From Podarcis raffonei (Eukaryota > Chordata > Lepidosauria > Squamata > Lacertidae): a DNA stretch of 64,000 nucleotides. The notes beneath the pieces were generated by a model. It was not told the origin of the DNA, searched no databases, and saw only the letters and a program-made list of their open reading frames with translations. Numbering within the stretch: the stretch's first letter is position 1; every line of letters starts with the position of its first letter. Made by a program: the position numbers and the translations under genes. The stretch spans positions 68,279,023-68,343,022 of the forward strand of contig NC_070604.1 of the NCBI RefSeq assembly GCF_027172205.1, given 5' to 3'. Positions 9,740 through 21,643 of the stretch are shown here, in pieces.

Positions 9740-9745
9740 TTTATT
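9740..9745 (-). promoter_or_regulatory. Candidate RMND1 polyadenylation signal
   Basis: TTTATT on the plus strand reads AATAAA on the minus strand, about 120 bases past the RMND1 stop codon. It is the first canonical hexamer I found after the stop; cleavage there is inferred. Confidence 0.4.
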
Positions 9746-9861
9746 ATAACACTTGCTGAACTTTTCAGAAGTGTGAAGAATAAAGTTGAAGTCCAGCAAA
9801 CACAAGGCTGTTGGGATTATCTTCACAATCTTCTCAAACTTCTCTTATCATTCACAAGTTA

Positions 9862-9894
9862 TCAGAAAAGAACTCTGCCAAGTTCAAACATGAC
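9862..9894 (-). CDS. RMND1: RMND1 last coding exon, residues 438-447 and stop
   Basis: Eleven codons, [10 protein letters not shown] then TGA, after a GCAG acceptor; human ends [10 protein letters not shown]. It lies inside an unrelated plus-strand reading frame, which is a shadow. Confidence 0.92.
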   Translation of the reverse strand, partial: VMFELGRVLF

Positions 9895-12800
9895 CTGCAA
9901 AAGAAATAGAATTTTATTATATTTTTTTCCAAGTGTTTTCATTGGTAATGAAAGTCAACAGATCCAAACTCTTCCTTACAGTGGTATTTAAAACCACACT
10001 TAAAAAAACACACACCCTAATGCTAACTAATACAAATAGGGCCCCTTACTCCAGCACAAGCAATCTGTTCAGCAGCTAAAGGCAAAGGGATGGTTAACAT
10101 TTTCATAAGTGACGGAAGATTCTAATGTTGCTCACTCACCCATATAAGCCTGGTGGCTAGAAAGATAAAGAAACAGTACTATTCATGCAAGCAAAGGCCT
10201 CTGTAAGTCAGAGGTAGGCAGGTGGGGAGGGGATAGGATGACAGGATAACAGCCTTCTTTCAGACACTGACTTAAAAGGTGGTCACTGAACAGCTCCTTT
10301 CATCAGCAGGTACTACTTGAATTGCTATTCAAAGTCTTCTGCTTTGCTCTCGCACTTGCACCTCGGTGTGTGGAGACTGACTGGGGCTCTGATTTTGTAC
10401 ATAGCAGTTCCTTAACTGGAGGAAACAGTTCCCAGCCACTGCTTGACTTAACAGGTGTAACTGCTGTTGATTGCCCCCAGAAACCAAATGCATTTGTAGT
10501 TTGCGAAATAAAAAGTACACAAATTCCAGTAACACAGGAAGTAATTACAGATCAATATGCATTCTCAACTTAGAAATGCATCATGTGACATAGAAAACAG
10601 TGTAGACAATGTAACCTGTGGCTTTCAGGGCATGTAAACTCAGAAAGCCATGAATACGCTTGGCACTTGAACTACATGCAGGTTACATACCATCCCATGA
10701 TGGAATTTTGTGATGTGAAGACGTCCTAGATAACTAATTTTGATTTCTTCTTCTTACATATAGGTAAAAATTATGCTGGTGCAGCGTGGTGGCCAAGTTG
10801 CTTGTTCAAATCTCATTTAATCAAAGTCCCTATTCTCTCAGTTTCAGTTCGGCATTTATGATTTAGGGATAATATGGCCTACTTTATAGTTCTGTTGCCA
10901 GAATCCTCAAAATAATGTGTGTGAAGCATTTTGAACACTAGAGAGTGCTATATCTACATAAATTCTCCCCAACTTTCCCGCATCATGTTTAATTAAATTG
11001 AAATTGTATCAAGACGTGATTCAGTGAACTTGCTAACATTATAGGAAGTAATATACTGATTGTACTCACAAGGAAAGAGCTCAAGACATGTTTGTTTCAA
11101 CAAAGCTGTTAGGTTCATACTAACACTGCACAGCAGCGCATTGTTGCAGACTTACCTCTATGGTGATGAGTATCACTATCATCCACTCTAAACGCAAAGC
11201 ATGTTTTTCACTCAAATGATTTCTCATCAAATCTGTCAGCTCTGTGCAGTGCTGGAGCTTCTCATTCACCACCTGCAATAGAGGAACTGATACTTCAGAA
11301 ATCCTTGAGTAAACAACTTGTTCAAGGTATTCTCACCTAAACAGCTTATCCACTGAATGGGGCTTAATGAACATACTGAAGTTTGATGAACTATATCAGA
11401 ACTGATGTTTCTATCAATGAATGCAGCAGAGCACCCAACACCATAAAGTTAGCATTAGGAGTTTTGACATCTCAGTGTTAGCAGATTTATTGAACAGTGG
11501 TTTACAAATATAGACCACAATGACTACATCAGCTGGAACTTTGTTCATTAATAGTTACTAAAATTGAACAGTTTCTAAAGTTTTGGGTTTAAGTAATGGA
11601 AGGTGAAGGCAAAATCCAACTCAATCCAGTGCAAAACGTCAACTTGTAAAGGATTCCCATAGACCTAACTGAACTATAATTTCTCCTCCCCTACATGCAT
11701 GTGTGCATAAGCATGGGATAGCTGCAAACCATGAAGAATGAATTAGAAATGACTGCATTCCTCTCATATCTCCATCAAACACTCCTGTCTGTTCAATCAA
11801 GTGACAATCAAGCTGGACTGCCCTAACTGCAACATATTTTCAAAATAATGTCCCTTTCAAATGCATTTTAGCAAAAAGAGTGCAATTTTGGACTCTTATC
11901 ACCTGGAGGGCAAGAATCAGCACTTCCTCAAGACCTTGTTTACATAATACAGCTCCTAGTTCTTACCAATGGAGACCCTTTTTCAAACCAATTACCAGCC
12001 ACATAGGAATCAGAGAAACTCACTAATGTAAGACTTGTACAGGCCTGCCAGAGTTTTCACAGGCAGCTATGGAACCACACCTATCAGCAGGAACAGCAGT
12101 TAATAGATTGTCAAAAGATTCATTGTGATAAGCAGATTAATATCCTTTAGGAGAGAAAACCTGGCTTTGTGGGAATCGGGTTATAGATGCTTCAGGTTAC
12201 AGACGCCGCTAACCCAGAAATAGTACCTCGGGTTAAGAACTTTGCTTCAGGATGAGAACAGAAATCGTGCAGTGGCGGCGGGAGACCCATTAGCTAAAGT
12301 GGCACCTCAGGTTAAGAACAGTTCTTAACCCGAGGTACAACTATAACGCGGGATGAGCTTGCTATATGAGAAAACTATACTGTAATTAACAAAATTAAAT
12401 ACAATACCAGCAAGCCAGCTCTGAGTAGGAATGGAAAAAAACTGGACATATTACCCAAGAGAAAGAGAGAATAAGATTTCCAAATAGTTCACCTTGCTAA
12501 GAAAGCAAACAGAAAACCAGTTTACTACTGGGATTGGGGTTTTTTGTTTGTTTAAAATTAATGGCATGAAGCCCCAAACCACGTAATGTTCTGCATGTGC
12601 ACTGCCCCATGGAAGCCCTTTGCTCCTAGAAAAGATGCTCCCAAAATTTGGTGGACCCTCTGGAATGGCCTGTAAAGAGGGTAGTATACACCCTGTGAAG
12701 TGGGAAGAATCAACAATCCCCCAGCCAATACTAGGCAGAAGTATCTTCTAACTACACATGGGTCACTTTGAGTCCATGCCCATATTGCTCATCAACAATG

Positions 12801-15800
12801 AAATACTTGTACACATCAAGTGCCTTTATTTACTTAAATTTATGTCCTGTCTTTCCTCCAAGAAGCCCAAGGTGGCACACACGACCAAGATGACCAAGAA
12901 AACAGAAGAAGAAAATGGAGAAGGATGAAAAGTTTAAGACTTCTTTGAGGTGAACCTATCTGTGAACAATTGGCAAAAACTGAAGTTTTCGCTGAGGCAG
13001 GAAAGCTGGAATTGTGTGCCTACCTTAACTCTGCGATTAATGCTGAGAAACTGGCAAGTTTTATCATATAACTGTTCAAGATGCTCTCTATCCCAATAGA
13101 AATCTGGAGTCATCAGCAGGTCGGAACTCAGATTTATGCGGTGCCTGAGGAAAGGTAGGTAAATACATAGATTCAAAGCAATTATGGGTGGTTCTTCCCT
13201 CCTAATCTGAGTTAATAATTATACCTAGGTGGTTCAGATGTAATGCCAAACCATGGTTTGACACAAAATGAATAAGCACTGGAAAACTCTCAGGCTTACA
13301 CAATCCATTTTTCTATCACATGCTACAGCTGCTTCACTTGCTTGAAGAAAAATAATAATTTTCCAGTACCAACAAAATGGCAACCTATGGTGTGCCTCAC
13401 ACCAGGAAAATATGATTTTGTCACAGTGAAAAAGGGGTATTTCAGGCTCCTTTTTGTGCCAAACCATGAAGGCTCTATGAAGGCTATACTGGTCACTCAA
13501 AACAAAGTGATGATTTTCGTATTCCCTTATGGGCTTCTTTGAGAGGAAGCCTGGACTATAAATTTAAAAAGTAAATATTCATTACTTTAAAAAGGTACAA
13601 ATTTAATTAAGAAATTGGGCGGTATTCACCTAATGAATCCTGTCAGTGGAAGTCCTGCAGAAGGGGTTCTACAACAGGGCTCCCCCCCCCACGTGCCCCC
13701 CCCATTGGCGCAGGAGAAGCTTCAGAACAGCACACGGGAATTGTTCTGTCTGGCACACTGATACACTTGCACAGATGGAACTTTTGGAATAGCAGGACAT
13801 TGAATTCCATCCATTATTTTTGAACAAACAACTATGTTTGTTACTGAACCGCTTTTCCCCCTTGACTACACTATCCTACCAATAAGATCTGGAAACAATC
13901 CTGCTCTCTGGTTAAGACCTGTTCCTGCAGCAGGACTTCTCATGATTAGTACTTCTCAGTGGTACTTCTAAATTCTTATGATTAAAGGATTTAGGGCTTA
14001 TCTCCCATCTCTAAACAAAAAGAGATTCCCTGCTCTCAGCAGCTGATCTAAGCTTTATTTACCATTACCCTTCACAAATCATACAGGTCTATTACAGACA
14101 TTCCTAGAAACAGGATTTGGGGAAAATACAGAACTTGTCAAGGTTATAACAGACACACTTGCTTATGCTCTTATCACATATGAAGGCTTAAATGCAGCTG
14201 CACCGTACACTGTAGCTCTTAAAAACGGTTACAATAAATCCATAATGTTATTCAATAAGATTTCCATTCAACTGAAGATTCTAGTTTCATGTTTAATAAA
14301 CACCAGTTAACAGGGTACGTATTTCCAAGTGTTCAGACAATATGGTGCTAACTGGGGTGTGTAGGAAGAGACATGACTGCATTGTGCTCTTCCACTGTAT
14401 TTAACATTTTGGTTTCTAATCCTTGGTGCCCTAAATCGATCCACCTCTTGCAATTAGTAGACTTGACTTTGGGTGTGAGCTTAGGATATCTTTAAAAAGA
14501 GGATGCTAGATTTCTATGGGAAGTTTTGCTTCTCAAAAGAGAACCAATAAGTGTGTTGGTAGTGAAGGCCAACACGAAGGTGGCTGGAAGTGAAGGATCA
14601 AAATATATTGTAAACGTCTTCAGGATGCCTTGTGGGAAGCAATTTATAAATGAAATAAATAACAACGAAGTGTCCTGGGAATTAAGTTAAGTTTCCTTGT
14701 TTTAATGAAGATACCTCAACGCAAATAATTCCCCAATTTTCTGCATCACATCAGCATGAGAGAGCTTCACCTTCCTTCTTGACTTTAGTATCTGTTAAAA
14801 AGAGAGTAGTGAGACGTTAAGAGCGAATATATGTTGCAAATAGCTCAATTTAATAATAGTACGTAAGACCAATGAAGTAGTGAATACCTCAGGTATTGAC
14901 TGGATAGATTCTACAAAATTGTCCAATGATGATTCCCAAATTGCCAGCTTCACTACATTAGGGAAAAGTACAAGAGATTTATTATTCAGGTTCACTACCC
15001 TTTAATGTTTTCACAAAACCAAGTCCCTACTTTCAATTACCGTATTTTTCCGTCTTTAAGACACCCCCAAGTATAAGAACCCCCCCCCATTTTTGGGGAC
15101 TCAATTTTAGGAAAACAAGGGGAGATGGCCCCAAGTTGTTGAGCCTCTCCCCCTACACAGCTGCAGGCAGGAAACACTCCCTGCATCGTTTCCCACGTGC
15201 AGCGGCATCAGGGGAAGTTGCACTCCCGCCAATGAGCTGGCTGGCTGCACGCAGCTTCTCCCCCCCCCCCCCGCAGATGCGGGCAGGAATCACCCCCCAG
15301 ATCGCTCGCTGCGGCATCGGGGGAAGCCACGCTTCTGCCGATTGGCTGGCTGGTAGCACACTGCTTTCCCCCCCCCCCCATATGCCACTATCCATGTATT
15401 GGATGACCCCAATTTTTTAACATGATTTTTGAGTCAAAAAACCTCGTCCAATACATGGAAAAATATGGTATATGATGTCTTCGCAAGGAATCTAAAAAAT
15501 GCATGCTTGAGGGCCAAAACAGATGTCAGGTGGGAGACTTGCAATCAGACTTCCCAGTTGTTGGGAATTAAAAACAAACTTTAAAACAGCAATGGAGTAG
15601 GGATCTCCAGGTTTTATTCTAGAAGTGACAGCAGGTAACAGGTGCTAAACTCTCAATCTAAATCCTCCCCACCACAAATTATTAGCCTTAGGCTACTTCC
15701 TGCAAAGCTGAATTACTTTTTGTGCCACTGAACTCCAGAAGTAACTCAATTGCTTATCATTTGAATTTGATATCAAGAAGGAATTGTCCAAAACAGACAT

Positions 15801-18800
15801 AGCAACACACATTTTAAGGATACTTTATCTGTGTACCTCTGCAATGATCTCTGAAGTTCACTTCAAGTTCTTTGCATCATGCCGAAGTAATACTACTATA
15901 CATAACTTATCTCTGATGCACATTCCCAAGCTTTCCTCATACACACATTTTAGGTAACACTTTGGGGGAAAGTTTTTCGCAGCACATGCTACACATCCCA
16001 AATTCTGATGCAAAATGCTGCTTAGAAAGCCTGATGCAATATATCACTTACCAGAAAGGCAAAGAGCATTTGAAAAAGCAAACTTCTCTAGAGTAATTTC
16101 ATCAGGATCTAGTTCCGAATTTATCAGGATTTCTCCTCTATGAAGCTTTGACTGTGCTCTGTAAAGAGCAAGAGGAATACTTTAATTGACCACATGCACC
16201 AAAACAGAATATGCCTAGTATGAATCCATGACACATAGGAACTAGCTATACTATACTTTAAAAACAAAAACAAATCAGAGCACCTAAGAACATGCTTAGT
16301 TCCCGTCACAGATAATGGAAGAAAACTTCAGACTTGTTGAGCTTCTTTTTCAACTCTATTTGTCAAACAAGAAAAGCTCTTCACCTGAACAGGGAGTTTC
16401 AAAAGCTGCTTAGCAAGTTATTTGGGAATTTTTTTTTAAAGGGCCAAGTATATATGCCGGCCGACTGAGGCGACAGAACTCTCAGTGGCCCGTTGCAATT
16501 CCTTTCTGAGGTCAGTTGCATCCACCATTACTTTCTCTTAAGTTAGTACAGGTGATTCTTAAGGTTAATTTATCTTGGAATGAGTGTCAGTTGGTGCAGA
16601 CTGAAGATACTGGTTGGATGTGTGCAATCGCTTGCTGATCCATGTCCCTTGTGGCTTATAAAGGGACCAATGAAGTTATTAATACAGTACCTCATTACGA
16701 GAGGCAGTGGTCCCCAGTTCTCTAAAGGTTTTTATTATTATTTAAATAAGAATATTTTTGTGCTCCCTGTCTCAAAGATGGCAATGGCAATACTTTCTTA
16801 CTTTGCAAAGGAATTGCAAATGCAGCTTTATTACAAAGATTATGGGAGGTCTAAACAAGCTGGCAGAGTAGCGTAAATATTTAGCAATGTTTTCAGGAAA
16901 CAAATATATGCAAGAAGCTACATTGCACAGAAACTAGCACTTGATGACATACAAACACTTACTCTCCTAATCTGTAGTTCATCTCTTCATTTTCCCAGTG
17001 AACAAGCGCAACTTCGTATGGCTGAATTTCATGCCTTTCCAGCATTTGCATGATACTCTTCATCTAGAAAAGATCCTGCATATTAGAATTGCTGACAAAT
17101 GCTAGGAGGTCATCATATAAACCTGCAGGCTAATAGTCATGGTGCCTTCAGCCAGTTTTGAAATACCATGGAGATGGAGGGTGGAACTGCACATCACAAG
17201 GAAAACAACTCCAGCTTTTCCTTACAATGCAAATACAGGGGCAGAGAGAGGCGTACTTACAAGGGAGAATTGACCTAGGAGAGGAGATGCTTCACACTTC
17301 CCATCTCTCAATCCCTCCCCCAGAAAATGGTCTCAGGCAGTTTTTGGTCCCCCCCCCTTAATCTGGGCTCTGAAACTGGAAGCAAGCCCATTAGAGGAAT
17401 AAACATTAAAAAGAGGAGGGTGTGCGAAGGAAGGCTAAAATGATAGGTGTGAGAGAGGTTAAGCATCCCTGCCTCCTACTACTTTCCCCCCTACAAGCAA
17501 CCTCTGACATCACACTTTTGCTAGGCGCAGATGTGGGACTCTGTGTTTGCAAAGGCAAAATGTAACTCCTCTCAGAGTCTGGCTCTACTTTGCACATGGC
17601 CACGACCCATAATATCTTCTGTCTCATCTCATCGATTTCCTACAATTTTCTACACTGACAACATTGTCTTTATTCTCAAATAACAACTTGCAGAAATACA
17701 TCATTGTGAATAACTTAGTTTTCTTAAAAAAACAAAAGCATCAAAAGACATGGGACAAAAACTCCCACTGCCCTTCATATACAATTTTTTTAAAAACTGA
17801 AAAATTAGACTGTAAACTGTAAAAAGATACATTAATAGCATTTGCTAAATCTACACTTAAATCTAGCCAAACCATTTTATTTTGTGGAACTGCAAAGACC
17901 AATGGAGTTTACCTCATAAAATTTGGCTTCCACTTACTGTTTTTTCTTCAACATTCCAGAACACAACAGATCCTTCCCTGTATGAACAGAATTTCAAGGT
18001 GGTGTTAGCAGCACAGATTATGTTTCATGCTTACATGTGTATTACTTGGCAAGAATAAATACTCTATTCTAGATAAGGATGGAGAAGAATTTAGTTTGTT
18101 CCACTTTAAGTGAACTGACATAATTCACACCCAAATTAATACACAATCAAAACAAAATTATACTTTAAGATTTTAGTGGCAATACTTGGCTCAGAAACAT
18201 ACAGATGCATACACTGAGGGGAAAATACATATTTAAATAATATTTTGTGATTAAAAATTAAGTACATAAATACAATTTTAATGGACTTTTTAAAAAGCCA
18301 GAATAATGCAGAAACAGCATGGAATCAATTTATGACTGTACTGATGTGAAACTGACGCAGACTGAAAATAGACTTTTAAACATACAGTCCTCAACTCATC
18401 CAAAATTTTAAATCTTAGTTATCTGGCTTTGTGTGATCAATTAACCAATTACTATGGTGATGGTGTGTTTATGAGGGTTCAGAAAATATTAAATAGCTTA
18501 AAAAAACTTCTAAATGGTTGCAATTATTTATTCTCAAAAAAATATAAAGAGTGCAGAGGCTGGCCATCACATAGTACAATTCTATACATAGTACAATTCT
18601 ATATATAGAAAGGCATGAAACTGCAATTGTCAGTCCTTGCCCCTGTACTCACTGGGAATTACTCTGGAGTTTGTGTATAGCTGATGGCCTTAGGGAAGCG
18701 CTGCCACCCCAGCCTCCTTCATTACAGCAAAGAGGAAGGGGGAAAGATCTGTAGTTGCTTGGGGGTTAAGGCCTTTTGAAGCCCAAGTCCCAGAGTTGCT

Positions 18801-21602
18801 ATCAAGCTAAGCAATAAAACATATCATTTTGTGTTACAATATTTTTTTTAGTCCACATGCACTTTATTGCTGGGCATTGTTTACCTGAAGAAAAAAATTA
18901 TTCCAGGATCATATTCTTTCGCTGAGCTTTCTGTACCAATCACCAAAACGTTTGCTGCATCTTGTTTAAAAGAAAGCAGATTTGGAATCATATTCTGAGA
19001 CACAGAAACAGCGTTTAAAACCCTGTAAAACATTTACCCTACAACCCCACATATAATTATCTGGGCTAAACCCCACTGAGAACTGTGGTGATTACATCTA
19101 AGTAAAACTACTGGGTTGCATTGCATGTGTCCATTTAATATACAGTCATACCTCGGGTTGAAGTAGCTTCAGGATAAGTATTTTCGGGTTGCGTGCTGCG
19201 ATCAAAATGATGTCATGCGCAGAAGCGGCAAATCGCGACCCGCGCACACACGGGTTGCGTTCGCTTCTGGATGCGAACGGGGCTCTGGAACGCATCCCGT
19301 TCACATCCAGAGGTACCACTGTAGACCTATTTCAGAACCTTTGAAATGTTAAAGGTACCACTTGCTGATGTGGGGAGAGAGAGATTTGGCCTGCTTGAGT
19401 CCATAACAGTTCCTAATACAGTGGTACCTCGGGTTAAGAACTTAATTCGTTCTGGAGGTCTGTTCTTAACCTGAAACTGTTCTTAACCTGAAGCACCACT
19501 TTACCTAATGGGGCCTCCCACCGTCGCTGCGCGATTTCTGTTCTCATCCTGAAGCAAATTTCTTAACCCAAGGTACTGTTTCTGGGTTAGCGGAGTCTGT
19601 AACCTGAAGCGTCTGTAACCCGAGGTACCACTGTATACTGAAAACAGAATTAGGGGTTTGAAGTACTCATGCAGCTCCTCACCTAAGCCTCAAGCCCTTT
19701 AGCACTATATAGCACAGCAGAGGAAGTCTGCAGTACAGCGCTTCCAAAAGCATTCCAGAATTCATGCTGTAGGATGGCTGGTGATGTGAATAGGAGTACT
19801 TCTATTGCATGCAGATTACACATGGCAACTTTTTCTTTTCACTTGTACATGTGTACAAGTGCTATTTTCAGATTAAAGATCTACAGGCATTGATGAAAAG
19901 AAATGCTGTCAACATCTGGAAATAAAAGTATGTTCAACAGTGGTATTGTTTTACCCTCTGATCTAGAGTGACAATTTATGTTCAGTTTAAGAACCAATAA
20001 GCCGTTATACGAGGCCCTTCCTCAGTTTACTCATGTAATAAATAATATCTCCGAATTACTTTACAGTGCTTGCCTACCAAATTGCTCTTATGAATTTAAA
20101 CAGCTCAGGAAAAATATCAGAAAATATACAAGAAAGTGGAGAGGATTACCACAAAGAACAGATCATAGGAAAATGTTTTGCCAATGTGCTTCTAAGTATT
20201 TAAAGTGTTTGTCTCATTTCATAGCATTAGAAAGATTAAATAGGTATGTTTTTGGTGCAGTAGCAGCTAAGCCACATTACAGCATGCAATGGAGCATGTT
20301 TCAAGATGCATTTCTGTTCAGAAAGTTTTGAAAGAGAATTTTACAAGGTGATAATCATTATTCCACAGTTGATATAAACACTGCAGTTTTAATACTAAGA
20401 GGAATTGTGTTCCATGCATTCAACAGAAGAGGGGCAAACTGTTCAGAGGTCTACCTCTAGGTAATGTTGTTATTTCAACATAGCCATATGACGTCAGATC
20501 ATGGCATAGGGTACCAAGATTATATTCTTCTGCTGTTGCAAAGGCTGTGCACTGCATCAGATCCTGTGCCAAAGGAACAAAGTTTAGTTTAAGAAAACAA
20601 TCAAGTGATATATTTAGAGGACATTTATTTGGCTTATTCACCAGCACTGTGATACACTCGACTGTTCTATGACCCCTGGTATCAAAATGCAAATGTCACA
20701 CAAATACTAGGAGAGCTATCCTAGCATTTTGCTAATAGGTAAAACCACTGTGCTTCACAAATCCTAGAATTAAAATTTAAACTGCAAGCCTTTCATGAAT
20801 ACCATGGTATAAGATTCCATGTGTAAAATATTGCAGTAGGCTTATTTATTCATTTTGCCTGCTGAACAAGACCCAGAGCAGGCCCTTTGGAAGCATCCTG
20901 GAGTTTGCAGGGGTCTAGAGAGATACAAAAGACTCAAATGCAATATGGCTATGATCCTATACAAACTTAGTTGGGTGCAAGCCCAACAGATTTTGTAGGA
21001 TTCAATTCCAAATAAATAAAACCAGGCTGCAAGTACTTGAGTAAATTACTGCCCAAACGTTTTATCCCCTTCTTTCTCTCCCCTTAAAAAGGCAGCATTA
21101 TAAAGATTACTCTCATTTTCTGTAACTGGAATAAAGTATTTTTTCATTAACTTCAGCACTTCATATAATCTAAAAAAATGTGTTAGTGACAAGTGTTTTG
21201 TTATCTGGTGTGTGTCAAGATTAACACTTGCCCTTGCAAAAAATCCAACATTAACATCCAGCAGGTGGTGCTCTGCATCAAAGAAAGAGACAATTTTGTA
21301 ACTCCAAATGTTTTTATGTACTATAGTCTGAGTCAGTGCAATCTCTGGCACAAGGTTTTTCCATGTGGCAGCTTTCACTGAAGTAACCTACCCTTTCACC
21401 ATGTCTGACACTTTGCCCTGTATTTTTGAGATGGAAAAAACCACAGCAACAGAAAAAGGTTTCTGCAAAACATTTATTTGTGTGTAATTACAACCCCCCA
21501 AATGTTTTGGGTGTTTAAAACATCAGTGTTTTCAGAAACCAACCTGCATTTCAGTGACATGGAAACTTAAGAGCATATTCAACATAGCACAATATGTGCA
21601 TG

Positions 21603-21643
<41 letters not shown>

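Larger units (their letters stand above)
18961..20454. other. RMND1 intron with two TIR elements and an unassigned plus-strand frame
   Basis: Two copies of the palindromic MITE lie at 19143-19321 and 19419-19633. An open plus-strand frame of 117 codons (19978-20331, starting [16 protein letters not shown]) follows; I do not recognise it and see no splice or promoter support. Confidence 0.45.

Noticed and set aside
13342-13542. Plus-strand 66-codon frame in an RMND1 intron
   Set aside because: No domain, no splice support; AT-rich chance frame beside inverted motifs.
16124-16309. Minus-strand frame ending [10 protein letters not shown]
   Set aside because: It overlaps the true RMND1 exon 16052-16158 in a different frame; the in-phase reading gives the conserved protein.
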